A DNA stretch of 64,000 bases from Oleispira antarctica RB-8. GTDB lineage: Bacteria; Pseudomonadota; Gammaproteobacteria; Pseudomonadales; Oceanobacteraceae. The notes below the pieces were generated by a model. The model was not told the origin of the DNA, did not search any database, and saw nothing but the letters and a program-made list of their open reading frames with translations. The stretch spans positions 1,229,350-1,293,349 of the forward strand of contig FO203512.1 in NCBI GenBank assembly GCA_000967895.1, given 5' to 3'. Positions within the stretch are counted from its first letter, which is position 1. Each line of letters starts with the position of its first letter. Shown in pieces: positions 1 through 8,358 of this stretch. A program made the translations under genes and the position numbers.

Positions 1-1
1 C

Positions 2-226
2 AATGTCGTATTATCGGTACCGTCATTTGCAGCGGCCGCAGAGTGCGTTGCAGAAACTGATATCCTAGCATTTTTGCCATCGCGGTTATTACCAGACCCA
101 AGACTTCAGCAAGTACATTTAACCGAATATCCGCCGGGCTTTGATGTAATCGCTGCTTGGCATTCACGCTCGGGACAAGATCCGTTGCATGTGTGGATAA
201 GAGGACTATTGGTTGAGTTATTTTAA
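2..226 (+). CDS. LysR-type transcriptional regulator, C-terminal fragment (5' end outside window)
   Basis: An open frame enters from the left edge and stops at TAA 224-226, giving 74 residues. The end of the product reads like the last part of a LysR substrate-binding domain: a Trp-His-x-Arg segment, then Asp-Pro-x-His-x-Trp-x-Arg, which is a common closing motif of the family. LysR proteins are DNA-binding activators or repressors that sense a small molecule. Neither the helix-turn-helix part nor the target can be seen. A downstream iron-uptake gene follows on the same strand after a gap holding a Fur-like site, so co-transcription is not indicated. Family call is moderately sure; function is unknown. 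Confidence 0.6.
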   Translation, partial: NVVLSVPSFAAAAECVAETDILAFLPSRLLPDPRLQQVHLTEYPPGFDVIAAWHSRSGQDPLHVWIRGLLVELF

Positions 227-332
227 GCGTTGTGCGCTACCTTGATACTGTATGGCAAGGTTGGCTTTCTTAAAAATATCTTTCCTGCAGTTCATTATCT
301 TACGTAAAATATAATGCGTATGATAAGTGTTT

Positions 333-351
333 GCATTTAATATTCATTATC
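333..351 (+). promoter_or_regulatory. Putative Fur box upstream of the TonB-dependent receptor
   Basis: GCATTTAATATTCATTATC matches 13 of 19 positions of the Fur consensus GATAATGATAATCATTATC, with the right half nearly perfect. It lies about 45 bases before the preferred ATG of the receptor gene, a usual place for iron repression. A further AT-rich GATAAG stretch just upstream could be a second half-site. Fur binding is inferred, not shown. Confidence 0.55.
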
Positions 352-395
352 GTTAATGTGTGCCCCATAATATTTCCTATAGGGTTCAGCGACCA

Positions 396-2564
396 ATGAA
401 ATCTGTATTTTTACCCTCTTGCTTTATGCTCAGTCTACTTAGTCAGCAGGTTTTAGCCGCCAATCAAGAAGCCACATCGGCAGCCAGCGCAGTCAAATTA
501 GACAAGCAAACCATCTCGACTAGCCGCGGCGAAAAAGACGCCTCGACAATTCCACACATGGTTACCGTGATTGAATCTGAAGATCTACAATTAGCCGTTG
601 CGGCAAGCGGCGACATCATGAGTGCATTGAGTAAGCTGCTCCCTAGCTTCTCTCCAACTCGACAAAAACTAACGGGCAGTGCAGAAACGTTTCGAGGCCG
701 TACGCCGTTATTTTTAGTCGACGGTATTCCGCAGAGCAATCCGTTGCGTGATGGTGCCCGCGATGGCTTTACCATCGATCCTTCTTTAATCGCACGTATT
801 GAAGTTATTCATGGCGCCAATGCCAGCATGGGCTTAGGCGCATCGGGTGGCATCATTAATATTATTACCCGTAAAAATTCAGATATCGAAGGGGTTCAGC
901 AGCATGTGAATACCTCGATTACCAGTGCTGATAATTTTGAAGGTGATAGCCTAGAGTATAAGTTGGGCTACAGCATTGCGGCTAAGAAAGATGCTTTCGA
1001 TGTGCTTGCATCTGTGCAACTTAAAGAGAGTGGCCTGTATTACGACGCCGATGGCGACAAAATTGGCGTGAGCGAAACACACGGCGACTTAATGGATTCT
1101 TCACAGCAAGATTATTTCGTAAAGCTGGGTTATGACATTAACGAAAGCGAGCGTTTAGAGTTACTGGCAAACTACTATCAAATTGAAAACAGTGGTGACT
1201 ACGTTAATGTGCCTGGTGATCGAGATGCAGGCATTGGTGCGACTACAAAAAAAGGTGACCCTTTAGGCGATCCTAATAAAAACTTAACCACCAATGTTGC
1301 AATAACATACAGTAATAGTGATCTTGCGGGCGGTATCTTGGCCACTCAATTGTATTACCAAGAGCGCGAAGCACAATACGGCTCAACGGCGACAAATGAT
1401 CGTTTTCAAGACATCACCATTGCACCGGTTGGCACGTTATACGACCAATCAAGCATCAAGTCGAATCGAACAGGTATACGTTCAACTTACGATAAAACCA
1501 ATCTAGCGGATACCGGCATTAATATTGTGGGTGGTTTCGATATTATGCAGCTAACAGCGTATCAAGAAATGATTCAAACAGGGCGTAAGTGGGTTCCTGA
1601 AATAGACCTATTAACCTATGCGCCGTTTGTTCAGTTAGAGCGTCAGTTTTTTGAGAAGTTAACCCTATCGTCAGGACTGCGTTACGAAACGAGTGAAGTC
1701 AGCGTTGATGATTACACCACGTTGGCGTATTACGGAGGCCGTGATGGTGCAACGCCGGGTAATGATGTTGATGGCGGCAATGATAACTCCAGCGAAAGTT
1801 TACTCAACTTTGGTGCCATTTATGCGGTTACCGATGAACTGAGTTTATACACCTCGTACGCCGAAGGCTTTGCTTTACCCAGTATTGGTTCCATTTTACG
1901 CGGCATTGAAGAAAGCAATGTTGATGTGGATACGCTGGTGGATATTAAACCCGTTATCAGCGAAAACTATGAAATTGGATTCAATTATAATAGCGCCGAT
2001 TGGCATGCCCAGTTGAGCTACTTCCAATCGGATTCAAAGCTAGGCACTACGTTGGTTCAAGATGAGACAGGCTCTTACAAGGTAAAGCGCCAAAAAACAC
2101 AAGTGAAAGGGTATGAGCTGCAACTGTCGTATTGGCTGAATCATGCCGTTGAAGTGGGCGGTTATTATTCCCAGTTAATCGGACGTACTGACTCGACCGG
2201 TAATGGCAACCTAGACAGTGATTTATTAAGCCGTGATATTAGCCCTGATAAATTATCGACTTTTGTTAATGCTGATCTTAGCGATACGGTGAAATTAAAT
2301 GTGCAAGCAAATCATTATTTCGATCGCAGCTTTAGTGGCCCAGGGGCTGATAGTGCAGGAGCTTTAGACTTTGAAAGCTATAGCATCGTGGATCTGTCTG
2401 TTGCGTGGATCCTGCCAAAGGGTACTTTAACGTCCAGTGTGGGTAACCTGTTAGGCGAGCAGTATTTCGACTATTATGCGCAAACGAATAACGCCAGCGC
2501 CACGACTAACTACATGGCGGGTCGAGGTCGTACATTAACGGTAGGTTATGGCCTAGATTTTTAA
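396..2564 (+). CDS. TonB-dependent outer-membrane siderophore receptor
   Basis: Predicted to import a ferric siderophore across the outer membrane using TonB-ExbBD energy. The ATG at 396 is preferred over the GTG at 360 because it gives a clean signal peptide ending Val-Leu-Ala at about residue 21. The product is 722 residues, normal for the family. An N-terminal plug domain follows (about 35-160) with the typical FRGR, LFLVDGIP and RIEVIHG segments and GGIINIITR. A beta-barrel then runs to the C-terminus, which ends in an aromatic residue (Gly-Leu-Asp-Phe), as outer-membrane proteins do. A Fur-like site sits upstream and a PepSY membrane protein downstream, fitting an iron-uptake unit. The exact siderophore cannot be read from the sequence. 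Confidence 0.9.
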   Translation: MKSVFLPSCFMLSLLSQQVLAANQEATSAASAVKLDKQTISTSRGEKDASTIPHMVTVIESEDLQLAVAASGDIMSALSKLLPSFSPTRQKLTGSAETFRGRTPLFLVDGIPQSNPLRDGARDGFTIDPSLIARIEVIHGANASMGLGASGGIINIITRKNSDIEGVQQHVNTSITSADNFEGDSLEYKLGYSIAAKKDAFDVLASVQLKESGLYYDADGDKIGVSETHGDLMDSSQQDYFVKLGYDINESERLELLANYYQIENSGDYVNVPGDRDAGIGATTKKGDPLGDPNKNLTTNVAITYSNSDLAGGILATQLYYQEREAQYGSTATNDRFQDITIAPVGTLYDQSSIKSNRTGIRSTYDKTNLADTGINIVGGFDIMQLTAYQEMIQTGRKWVPEIDLLTYAPFVQLERQFFEKLTLSSGLRYETSEVSVDDYTTLAYYGGRDGATPGNDVDGGNDNSSESLLNFGAIYAVTDELSLYTSYAEGFALPSIGSILRGIEESNVDVDTLVDIKPVISENYEIGFNYNSADWHAQLSYFQSDSKLGTTLVQDETGSYKVKRQKTQVKGYELQLSYWLNHAVEVGGYYSQLIGRTDSTGNGNLDSDLLSRDISPDKLSTFVNADLSDTVKLNVQANHYFDRSFSGPGADSAGALDFESYSIVDLSVAWILPKGTLTSSVGNLLGEQYFDYYAQTNNASATTNYMAGRGRTLTVGYGLDF

Positions 2565-2604
2565 CGAATAGCTGATTTTACCTATTATCTTACTTTGTGA
2601 TTAA

Positions 2605-2645
2605 CCTAAGAATAATGCACTGTTTAATCGTGCACTATTCTTGGG
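2605..2645 (+). terminator. Long intercistronic stem-loop after the receptor gene
   Basis: The arms CCTAAGAATAATGCAC and GTGCACTATTCTTGGG pair over 16 positions around a nine-base loop, allowing G-U pairs. Only a short T-rich stretch follows, so it could be a weak terminator or a processing/stabilising hairpin that lowers expression of the PepSY gene starting at 2667 relative to the receptor. Confidence 0.5.
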
Positions 2646-2666
2646 TATTTATGTGTTCCAACGCTT

Positions 2667-3821
2667 ATGAATTTTTATCTTTTTTTCCGCAAACTCCATC
2701 TTTATTCCACTTTAGTCGCCATTATTCCGTTGGCTATTATCTCGGTAACCGGTTTATTACTATCATTTGAAGCCGAAATAACGCAATGGCAAGCAGAGGA
2801 ACGTCATGAAAATGATGCCCAGTTTATTCTTGCCCCTGAAGCACTGGATGCACTGCATCTGCATACCGAGCAGATATTAGAAGAAAATCCACAATGCAAA
2901 CTTACGTATATTCGTCACGACATAGAGGCTGAATCGCTGCCTTGGATTTATCTTTCTTGCCCAGAAGAGCGAAAGAAATTTGTTGTGAATCTTAATACCA
3001 ATCAACACTACCCCTTAGAAAAAGAGGGTTTTCAATTAATACTGGATCTGCACCGCACGCTGCTATTAGGCAACGTAGGTCGCAATCTAGTGGGAATCGC
3101 AACATTAATCATTATTTTTAATATCATTTCAGGTTTAGCACTTTGGTTTATTCGAGGCAAAAAAATAAAGCTGGATAAAGACAAATTTAAAATAACGACT
3201 CGATCAGGTTTAAGTCTGCGTCACCTGCATTCGGTGGTCGCATTGTACTTAACCCCGATACTTTTAATCATATCGTTAACCGGGGTAAGCTGGACTTGGC
3301 GCTCTGAAATCTATCAAGGGCTGGCTTACCTACAAAATAAAGAGCAAGCAATGCCTGCTATGCTCACTCAGGCTCACAGTAATCCTTATGATCAAAGCAT
3401 GAATCTCCACGCTCACATGGCCAGTACAAAGTCTGTGTATAAAAAAATAGCACAAGACTATCCGCAGTATAAAATACTGGGAATATCGATTGCGAAAACC
3501 CCTACGGCTTTAATGACAGTACGATTAAAAGAAAAGACAAATCTGGCTTTTACTCCTCATCTTTATTTATCGTTAGATGCTTACACGTTAGAAGAATTGT
3601 ATAAAACAGATGGCTGGCAAGCGGATGTAGAAGACAGTATTTACAGCTATCGCATCATGCAATATGGCTTACATACGGGGTTTTTATTTGGCACTGCTGG
3701 AAAAATATTATGGGCAATATGCGATTTACTCTTCATCGCTTGTATTTTAGCTTTAGGTATTTATCTGTGGTTAAAACGTCGTTCAGTCGATACTAAATCA
3801 AAGCTAAAGAGTACGCGATGA
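2667..3821 (+). CDS. PepSY-associated transmembrane protein (putative siderophore-iron reductase type)
   Basis: A 384-residue inner-membrane protein of the PepSY-associated TM family (PF03929). Members next to TonB receptors are often linked to periplasmic or inner-membrane reduction of siderophore iron. Hydrophobic segments are visible near residues 10-32, 140-160, 195-215 and 345-370, with a large periplasmic section between the third and fourth. Conserved histidines lie at the membrane edges (His-Arg before segment 2, His-Leu-His before segment 3, His near segment 4). No strong ribosome site precedes the ATG. It shares its stop with the next start (ATGA overlap), indicating translational coupling. 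The reductase role is family-based inference. Confidence 0.8.
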   Translation: MNFYLFFRKLHLYSTLVAIIPLAIISVTGLLLSFEAEITQWQAEERHENDAQFILAPEALDALHLHTEQILEENPQCKLTYIRHDIEAESLPWIYLSCPEERKKFVVNLNTNQHYPLEKEGFQLILDLHRTLLLGNVGRNLVGIATLIIIFNIISGLALWFIRGKKIKLDKDKFKITTRSGLSLRHLHSVVALYLTPILLIISLTGVSWTWRSEIYQGLAYLQNKEQAMPAMLTQAHSNPYDQSMNLHAHMASTKSVYKKIAQDYPQYKILGISIAKTPTALMTVRLKEKTNLAFTPHLYLSLDAYTLEELYKTDGWQADVEDSIYSYRIMQYGLHTGFLFGTAGKILWAICDLLFIACILALGIYLWLKRRSVDTKSKLKSTR

Positions 3822-4042
3822 TTCTTCTGTTCACGCTATTGCAGCTTATGTGGCTAAGTCTTACCAGCGGATTTTTAATCTTCTGGTTAATCTATTTCGG
3901 CTATTTAAAGCTCAGCCCTAAAGTAAGGCGCTTAAATAAGAAACGTCAAAATAAGCTCATCAACATAGCCCAGTTTTGGTTATACAGGGCTGTATGGGCG
4001 ATGCTAACAAATGGACTTATGTTTCTTGTCGTTCATTTTTAA
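3818..4042 (+). CDS. Small two-helix membrane protein of the iron-uptake block
   Basis: A 74-residue protein whose start overlaps the stop of the PepSY gene by four bases (ATGA). It has two hydrophobic stretches (about 1-27 and 50-74) separated by a strongly basic loop rich in Lys and Arg, so the loop should face the cytoplasm. Such small proteins are common partners of PepSY-associated membrane proteins in TonB receptor clusters. I do not recognise a named family. Coupling and composition make it a real gene; its role is unknown. Confidence 0.65.
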   Translation: MILLFTLLQLMWLSLTSGFLIFWLIYFGYLKLSPKVRRLNKKRQNKLINIAQFWLYRAVWAMLTNGLMFLVVHF

Positions 4043-4054
4043 TTTTTGTCAGAA

Positions 4055-4957
4055 TTACTCAGATGATTTAAGCTGTTTAACCAAATCGGGTAATAACAAG
4101 ACGTTCTTTTCAAACCCTTTTATTAAACCATAACACACCGTTATGCTGTGTTTATTACCGTCCCACCAAGCCCCAGGTGCTCTGCAAAAGGGCTCCATAT
4201 AAATAGTAATATCGGTTTTTAGATTGAGTAAACTATTAATTCGTTTAAGGACTTCTGCTAAGCTAGTGAATGATTTTAACGTGCGGTATATCTGTTTTTG
4301 TTCTTCGCTATTAGGTTTAATCCAAACAACGTTAATGCGCCCAGGGAAAAGACCTTTACTGTCTTTTACTCTCACCAAGTCCCAGGTCTTATTAAATTTA
4401 AAATCAGTCACTTTGGTGGCTAACCAAGCCAATGCTTGGCGGGTTTTTTCAAACTCGATATCACAATCCCACGCTCTTTCGACGGGTAATATTTTATCTC
4501 TTCTTAACGCCTCTAATTTATCGGGATTAGAGCCATAAGCCAAACACGTTACCTCATAGAATCGTTGAATTGCCAGAGGATGAGTATCCCAGTAGACAGG
4601 CGGGCTATGTTTTTCTTCTTCCCATACCAGCATCCACTCACCCGATATCGCCAGTAGTTTATTCAATAAATCAGGATTAATATCTTTCTTATTAAAGTCG
4701 TCAGCCATCATTAACAGCATCAATGCGATCTGATCAGCGGCTTGCTCTTGCCCGCCTAAAATAGGAATATCATTTAATTCGATAACCGCATGGGCCAACT
4801 CATGCAGTAATGTAAATTCCAAATTACTCTGTACATAAAAATCTTGCTGAAACGCTCTTGCAGGATCAAAAAAAATATCGCTCGAAGAATTTGAAGTCAA
4901 AACACACAATAGAAAGGCTATGGTTAAGCGACGGATGTTGAACAAGAAAGCAAGCAT
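4055..4957 (-). CDS. DUF4344-like putative zinc metallopeptidase, exported
   Basis: A 300-residue protein with a short hydrophobic N-terminus that looks like a signal peptide or anchor. A zinc-binding HELAH motif (the HExxH signature) lies at about residues 48-52. About 20 residues later a Gln-Glu-Gln-Ala-Ala-Asp segment could supply the third zinc ligand, as in DUF4344 proteins. The C-terminal half holds a Cys-x-Ala-Pro-Gly-Ala-Trp-Trp-Asp segment and a repeated Ile-Thr-Val-Cys-Tyr type strand also seen in this family. It runs convergent to the iron-uptake operon with only 12 bases between stops, so it is probably a separate unit. Substrate unknown. Confidence 0.7.
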   Translation of the reverse strand: MLAFLFNIRRLTIAFLLCVLTSNSSSDIFFDPARAFQQDFYVQSNLEFTLLHELAHAVIELNDIPILGGQEQAADQIALMLLMMADDFNKKDINPDLLNKLLAISGEWMLVWEEEKHSPPVYWDTHPLAIQRFYEVTCLAYGSNPDKLEALRRDKILPVERAWDCDIEFEKTRQALAWLATKVTDFKFNKTWDLVRVKDSKGLFPGRINVVWIKPNSEEQKQIYRTLKSFTSLAEVLKRINSLLNLKTDITIYMEPFCRAPGAWWDGNKHSITVCYGLIKGFEKNVLLLPDLVKQLKSSE

Positions 4958-5184
4958 ACAAAATAACCTTTATTATCGGCTTTTATTATAGCCAATAATA
5001 AAAATCATAATAGTGTCTTCCATCAAGGAAGCAGTGAACTTGGGTTGAGATCGTATTTAAAAATCAAAAAATCACGCCTCATAGTAAGAATGGAACAGGT
5101 TAGAGCGTAAAGCGCATAATACTGAGTTTTAGTTCATCATAAATACCTATGATTATCATTTGTTTGTCACAAAAAGCTTGATTT

Positions 5185-5203
5185 GATAATAGTAATCATT
5201 ATC
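5185..5203 (+). promoter_or_regulatory. Strong Fur box upstream of the propeller lipoprotein gene
   Basis: GATAATAGTAATCATTATC matches 17 of 19 consensus positions; only the central GA/AG pair differs. It ends 43 bases before the ATG at 5246, and a partial second box (TGATTATCATT) lies about 35 bases further upstream. This is the best Fur site in the window. Confidence 0.8.
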
Positions 5204-5245
5204 ATTAGCTACTGATAAAATAGATACTAGATCACAGGACATAAG

Positions 5246-6682
5246 ATGAATAAGAAGTACTTACTTGTAGCAATGTTAGCCAGCAGTTTATTGACTGCGT
5301 GCAATAACAATACAAACGACAGCCAAAAAACGACAGTTACTGTTGATGACAATGTTCAAAACTATCGAGGGGCACAGCTGCAATTGGTCAAAGAACCAGA
5401 ATTTGTGATGACAAAGAGCACGAGTTCTGTAAATGACCAAATTCACTTTTACCTTACCCGCGCCGCTTCCCTCGATCTTAATATCTATAATGCAAACAAA
5501 GAAGTTGTAAGCACAAAAACAGGTATCAGTTTAAGTTCGGAGCATACGATCAACATTGGATCTACCTACGATGACTCTGCTCTTGAGTATGGGGCATATA
5601 CCTACGAGGCGACTTTTACTCTTATTAACAGCGAATACAAAGAAACATTTAAGGGCAGTTTCACCAAGCAATTAAAAGAAATAAAACATTTTGAAGAAAA
5701 AATTTCTGATATCAGTATTTTAGGCAATGAATTACTAATCGCGACGGGCGATATGATGGACCCGATTAAACTCTTTAGTCTAGACATTAATACGACCAAT
5801 ATAGACACCGATCTAAATGAACTAACCGCAGACATAACTGAAACCTTGCCAGCCCCTATTTATGATATGGCGAATACAGAAAAATTCATCTACATCGGCG
5901 GACGATTTAGCGAGTGGATGGGTGGGCAATTATTATTAGAATATAACAAAGAAACTAAAACAGCGCGTAGTCTTGATGGCTTGTTTTCTTGTAAAACAGC
6001 AACAGAAACCCCTTCTTGCACCTCTGTATTCAGTTTAGTTAATACTGATAAGGGGCTTTACATTGGTACCGATAACGGATTATTTTTATTCAACAAAGAT
6101 GAAAATAATCAAGACCAGTTAGTGAAAATAATCGATCATGGTTTGGATGAAAATACCGATATAAAAACACTCTACCAAGATAGTAAAGGTCATGTTTGGG
6201 CTGGTTCTATGATCAAAGAAGGTATTACTTTTTTTGACGGAACTGATTGGCATCCGCTGACATCTGAAACCTCAGCGATACCAGCAGGAGGCTATCTTGC
6301 AATCGCAGAAGGCGAAAACAACGATTACTATTTTGCTAATAATGTATCGGGCCTTGTTAAGTATAATACCGAGACTGAAACGGCCGAAATTTTCACTCCA
6401 CGTAATTCAGATATTATTGACCATAACTTAGTATCAGTGGCTTACACCGATAGCGTTATTGTTGGGTCCCACGATTACGGCATTGCCAAACTGCAAGATA
6501 CGAATAAGTGGGTTATAACGAATAATACCAACTCAATGATGCAAACCATTGAAACAAGCAGCTGTCAGTGGTCACCAGATAGTCCTGCTTGCAAAGACGT
6601 ATTGGTAGTAGAGCGCATCATACAAAATAGTGAAGGGCGCACCTTCACGGCCGTTGGAAAATCGATTTACGAAATTTTCTAA
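5246..6682 (+). CDS. Iron-regulated (predicted) beta-propeller lipoprotein
   Basis: A 478-residue protein with a lipoprotein signal peptide ending in a Leu-Thr-Ala-Cys lipobox (Cys at about 19), so it should be anchored in the outer or inner membrane. An N-terminal beta-rich domain (about 35-150) is followed by repeats of the two-component-regulator-propeller type: Leu-Tyr-Ile-Gly-Thr-Asp-Asn-Gly-Leu, and Asp-Ser-Lys-Gly-His-Val-Trp-Ala-Gly. These suggest a seven-bladed propeller used for binding. A ribosome site (AGGA) precedes the ATG, and the upstream Fur box predicts induction in iron starvation. No catalytic motif is evident. A role in binding an iron source or a surface ligand is inference only. 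Confidence 0.75.
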   Translation: MNKKYLLVAMLASSLLTACNNNTNDSQKTTVTVDDNVQNYRGAQLQLVKEPEFVMTKSTSSVNDQIHFYLTRAASLDLNIYNANKEVVSTKTGISLSSEHTINIGSTYDDSALEYGAYTYEATFTLINSEYKETFKGSFTKQLKEIKHFEEKISDISILGNELLIATGDMMDPIKLFSLDINTTNIDTDLNELTADITETLPAPIYDMANTEKFIYIGGRFSEWMGGQLLLEYNKETKTARSLDGLFSCKTATETPSCTSVFSLVNTDKGLYIGTDNGLFLFNKDENNQDQLVKIIDHGLDENTDIKTLYQDSKGHVWAGSMIKEGITFFDGTDWHPLTSETSAIPAGGYLAIAEGENNDYYFANNVSGLVKYNTETETAEIFTPRNSDIIDHNLVSVAYTDSVIVGSHDYGIAKLQDTNKWVITNNTNSMMQTIETSSCQWSPDSPACKDVLVVERIIQNSEGRTFTAVGKSIYEIF

Positions 6683-6796
6683 TTAACTAAGGGAGGTGCC
6701 TTAATCTAGGTCAACATTTAAAATGACTGATTAATTAACTCCCTTTATCCAGGTTTTTCGAACTCGTAGACAGTTGCAATCATTGCTCTTTTTCAC

Positions 6797-6916
6797 CTAA
6801 AGCGATTTTTTTGCTAGATCAACTTTATTTAATACGTTGTATTTATTCAGTTGATAACCGAGTACTAGGGCACTGCCTGCGATGGCATCAATACGCCCGT
6901 AATTAATAAATGGCTC
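6797..6916 (-). pseudogene. Remnant of a type 3 solute-binding protein gene
   Basis: A 39-codon open stretch on the minus strand ends at TAG (6797-6799). Its product contains Asn-Tyr-Gly-Arg-Ile-Asp-Ala-Ile-Ala-Gly, which resembles the end of the periplasmic solute-binding domain (SBP type 3), where a 'gives-away-a-mode' Gly-Arg-x-Asp-Ala motif is usual. It is preceded in frame by a TGA and has no start. A second frame just upstream continues with plausible coding (Glu-His-Gln-Thr-Leu-Phe-Asn), suggesting a frameshifted, decayed gene. Low-level call from motif likeness only. Confidence 0.35.
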
Positions 6917-6976
6917 TCATTGTGTATGGCTAGAATAGTATATTAAACAAGGTTTGATGCTCTCTAAATAACGCAT

Positions 6977-8227
6977 TTATAAAATCCAATATAAGGCCTC
7001 CAGTGCCACGGCTACCTGAATGCGGTTTTCTGCCAAGGGTCTTGGCAACATTTCTTCCGCTTTCGTCAGTCGTCTTAATAAAGTATTTCTGTGAGTATGC
7101 AGTTTTTTAGCGGCTTCTGTAGCATTACAGCCACACTCAAGAAAAGCATGTAATGATTGCCTAACGGTGGTGGGGGCCTGAGCCAGTTCCCCTAATACGT
7201 GCTCAGAATAATGCTGAATGGATTTTGCATCTTTCGATAAAAAAGCCATCAAGCGCACGCGTTCATAACTTACTAATTGAATATTAGACTCTAGTCTTCC
7301 CAATACGCGTTGTGCTGCTTGGGCATCGAGGTAGGCCCGACGAAAACCATCGATTCCATTACCACCACTACCAAAACTGATGCGTATTCCTGTGTGTTTT
7401 TTCAGCACAGTTTCTAGAATTTTTTCATTCACCGAAAATTCGGCTGAAGCCCATACCCAGATGACGGACGGGCTGGCGATTACTTTCAAAGAATGATTTT
7501 GCTGGCAAGCTTTCTGAAATACCGTTGCGACATTTTCCAGTGCCGAAATTTCAGTGTCGATTTCTTCACTCCAAACAATCGCGCTGTGATGCGTATGCTT
7601 AAACGAATAATTTAATAGGCCGGAAGCTCTGGTTAAGTCACGTTCTTCGCCGCTGATTATTTTACCGACTAATTCTCTTTGTTCTTCGATTCCACCGCGT
7701 TTTTTATCGGCAGTGATTAACTCCAAGCGCTCTAGCCAGAGTTTCAAAGAAGCTTCGTTATACGTGCGCATGGAAATAGAAGACAGTTCCAATAACTGCT
7801 GCAGTTCCAACGGATCTTTTGTCAGCTGAAATACTATTTTCATCCAATATTGCCAAGCAATATCTTGAATCGCGTGGGCATTTTTTTGCAGTATCTCAGC
7901 CGCTTGGGCTTGGTACATTTCGGCGGTACTATCCACCGACTCATAAACCGCATAGGGGGTTACTGCCTGCTCAGGGGATTTGATAATCGCGTTTAACCAA
8001 TGAATGATACTGGCACGAATTGCCCGCCTGTGTTTTGCCTGCATAACGGGGTCATCATGTAGATCATCTTTGCCATTACCTTGGAAGTTAACCCCTTCTA
8101 ATGCGTCTATAAACAGTTTACTGGCGGCCAGCTCCAGCCCTAATTCTGCACCACAGCGCATTAACTCTGTGATTCGATCAGATGCTTTAGGCCAATTTTG
8201 ATGCGTATTAGTGGCGATATTGAACAT
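6977..8227 (-). CDS. PucR-type transcriptional regulator, divergent from the BVMO operon
   Basis: Predicted DNA-binding regulator of the oxidation genes transcribed away from it. The C-terminal 60 residues form the PucR helix-turn-helix (HTH_30): Cys-Asn-Ala-Thr-Glu-Ala-Ala then His-Thr-His-Arg-Asn-Thr-Leu-Leu-Arg-Arg-Leu. The middle holds a GGDEF-like/CdaR-type sensor region typical of this class (Gly-Ser-Gly-Gly-Asn-Gly-Ile-Asp-Gly-Phe-Arg near the ARA-AQRVL helix). The ATG at 8227 (416 residues) is preferred; an in-frame ATG at 8293 lacks a ribosome site and would add 22 residues. It lies head-to-head with the monooxygenase gene 131 bases away, the usual arrangement for a local regulator. 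Confidence 0.8.
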   Translation of the reverse strand: MFNIATNTHQNWPKASDRITELMRCGAELGLELAASKLFIDALEGVNFQGNGKDDLHDDPVMQAKHRRAIRASIIHWLNAIIKSPEQAVTPYAVYESVDSTAEMYQAQAAEILQKNAHAIQDIAWQYWMKIVFQLTKDPLELQQLLELSSISMRTYNEASLKLWLERLELITADKKRGGIEEQRELVGKIISGEERDLTRASGLLNYSFKHTHHSAIVWSEEIDTEISALENVATVFQKACQQNHSLKVIASPSVIWVWASAEFSVNEKILETVLKKHTGIRISFGSGGNGIDGFRRAYLDAQAAQRVLGRLESNIQLVSYERVRLMAFLSKDAKSIQHYSEHVLGELAQAPTTVRQSLHAFLECGCNATEAAKKLHTHRNTLLRRLTKAEEMLPRPLAENRIQVAVALEALYWIL

Positions 8228-8358
8228 GGTCTGAATACCTGTAAATGGTGCACTTTGCACAAAATAATACTTAAGTAGTGGTATTTTGTACATTGTTTAC
8301 TGGCTATTAGGTACATAAAATGAACAACGTCGAATAACATTAAAAATAAAGGCAAGTT

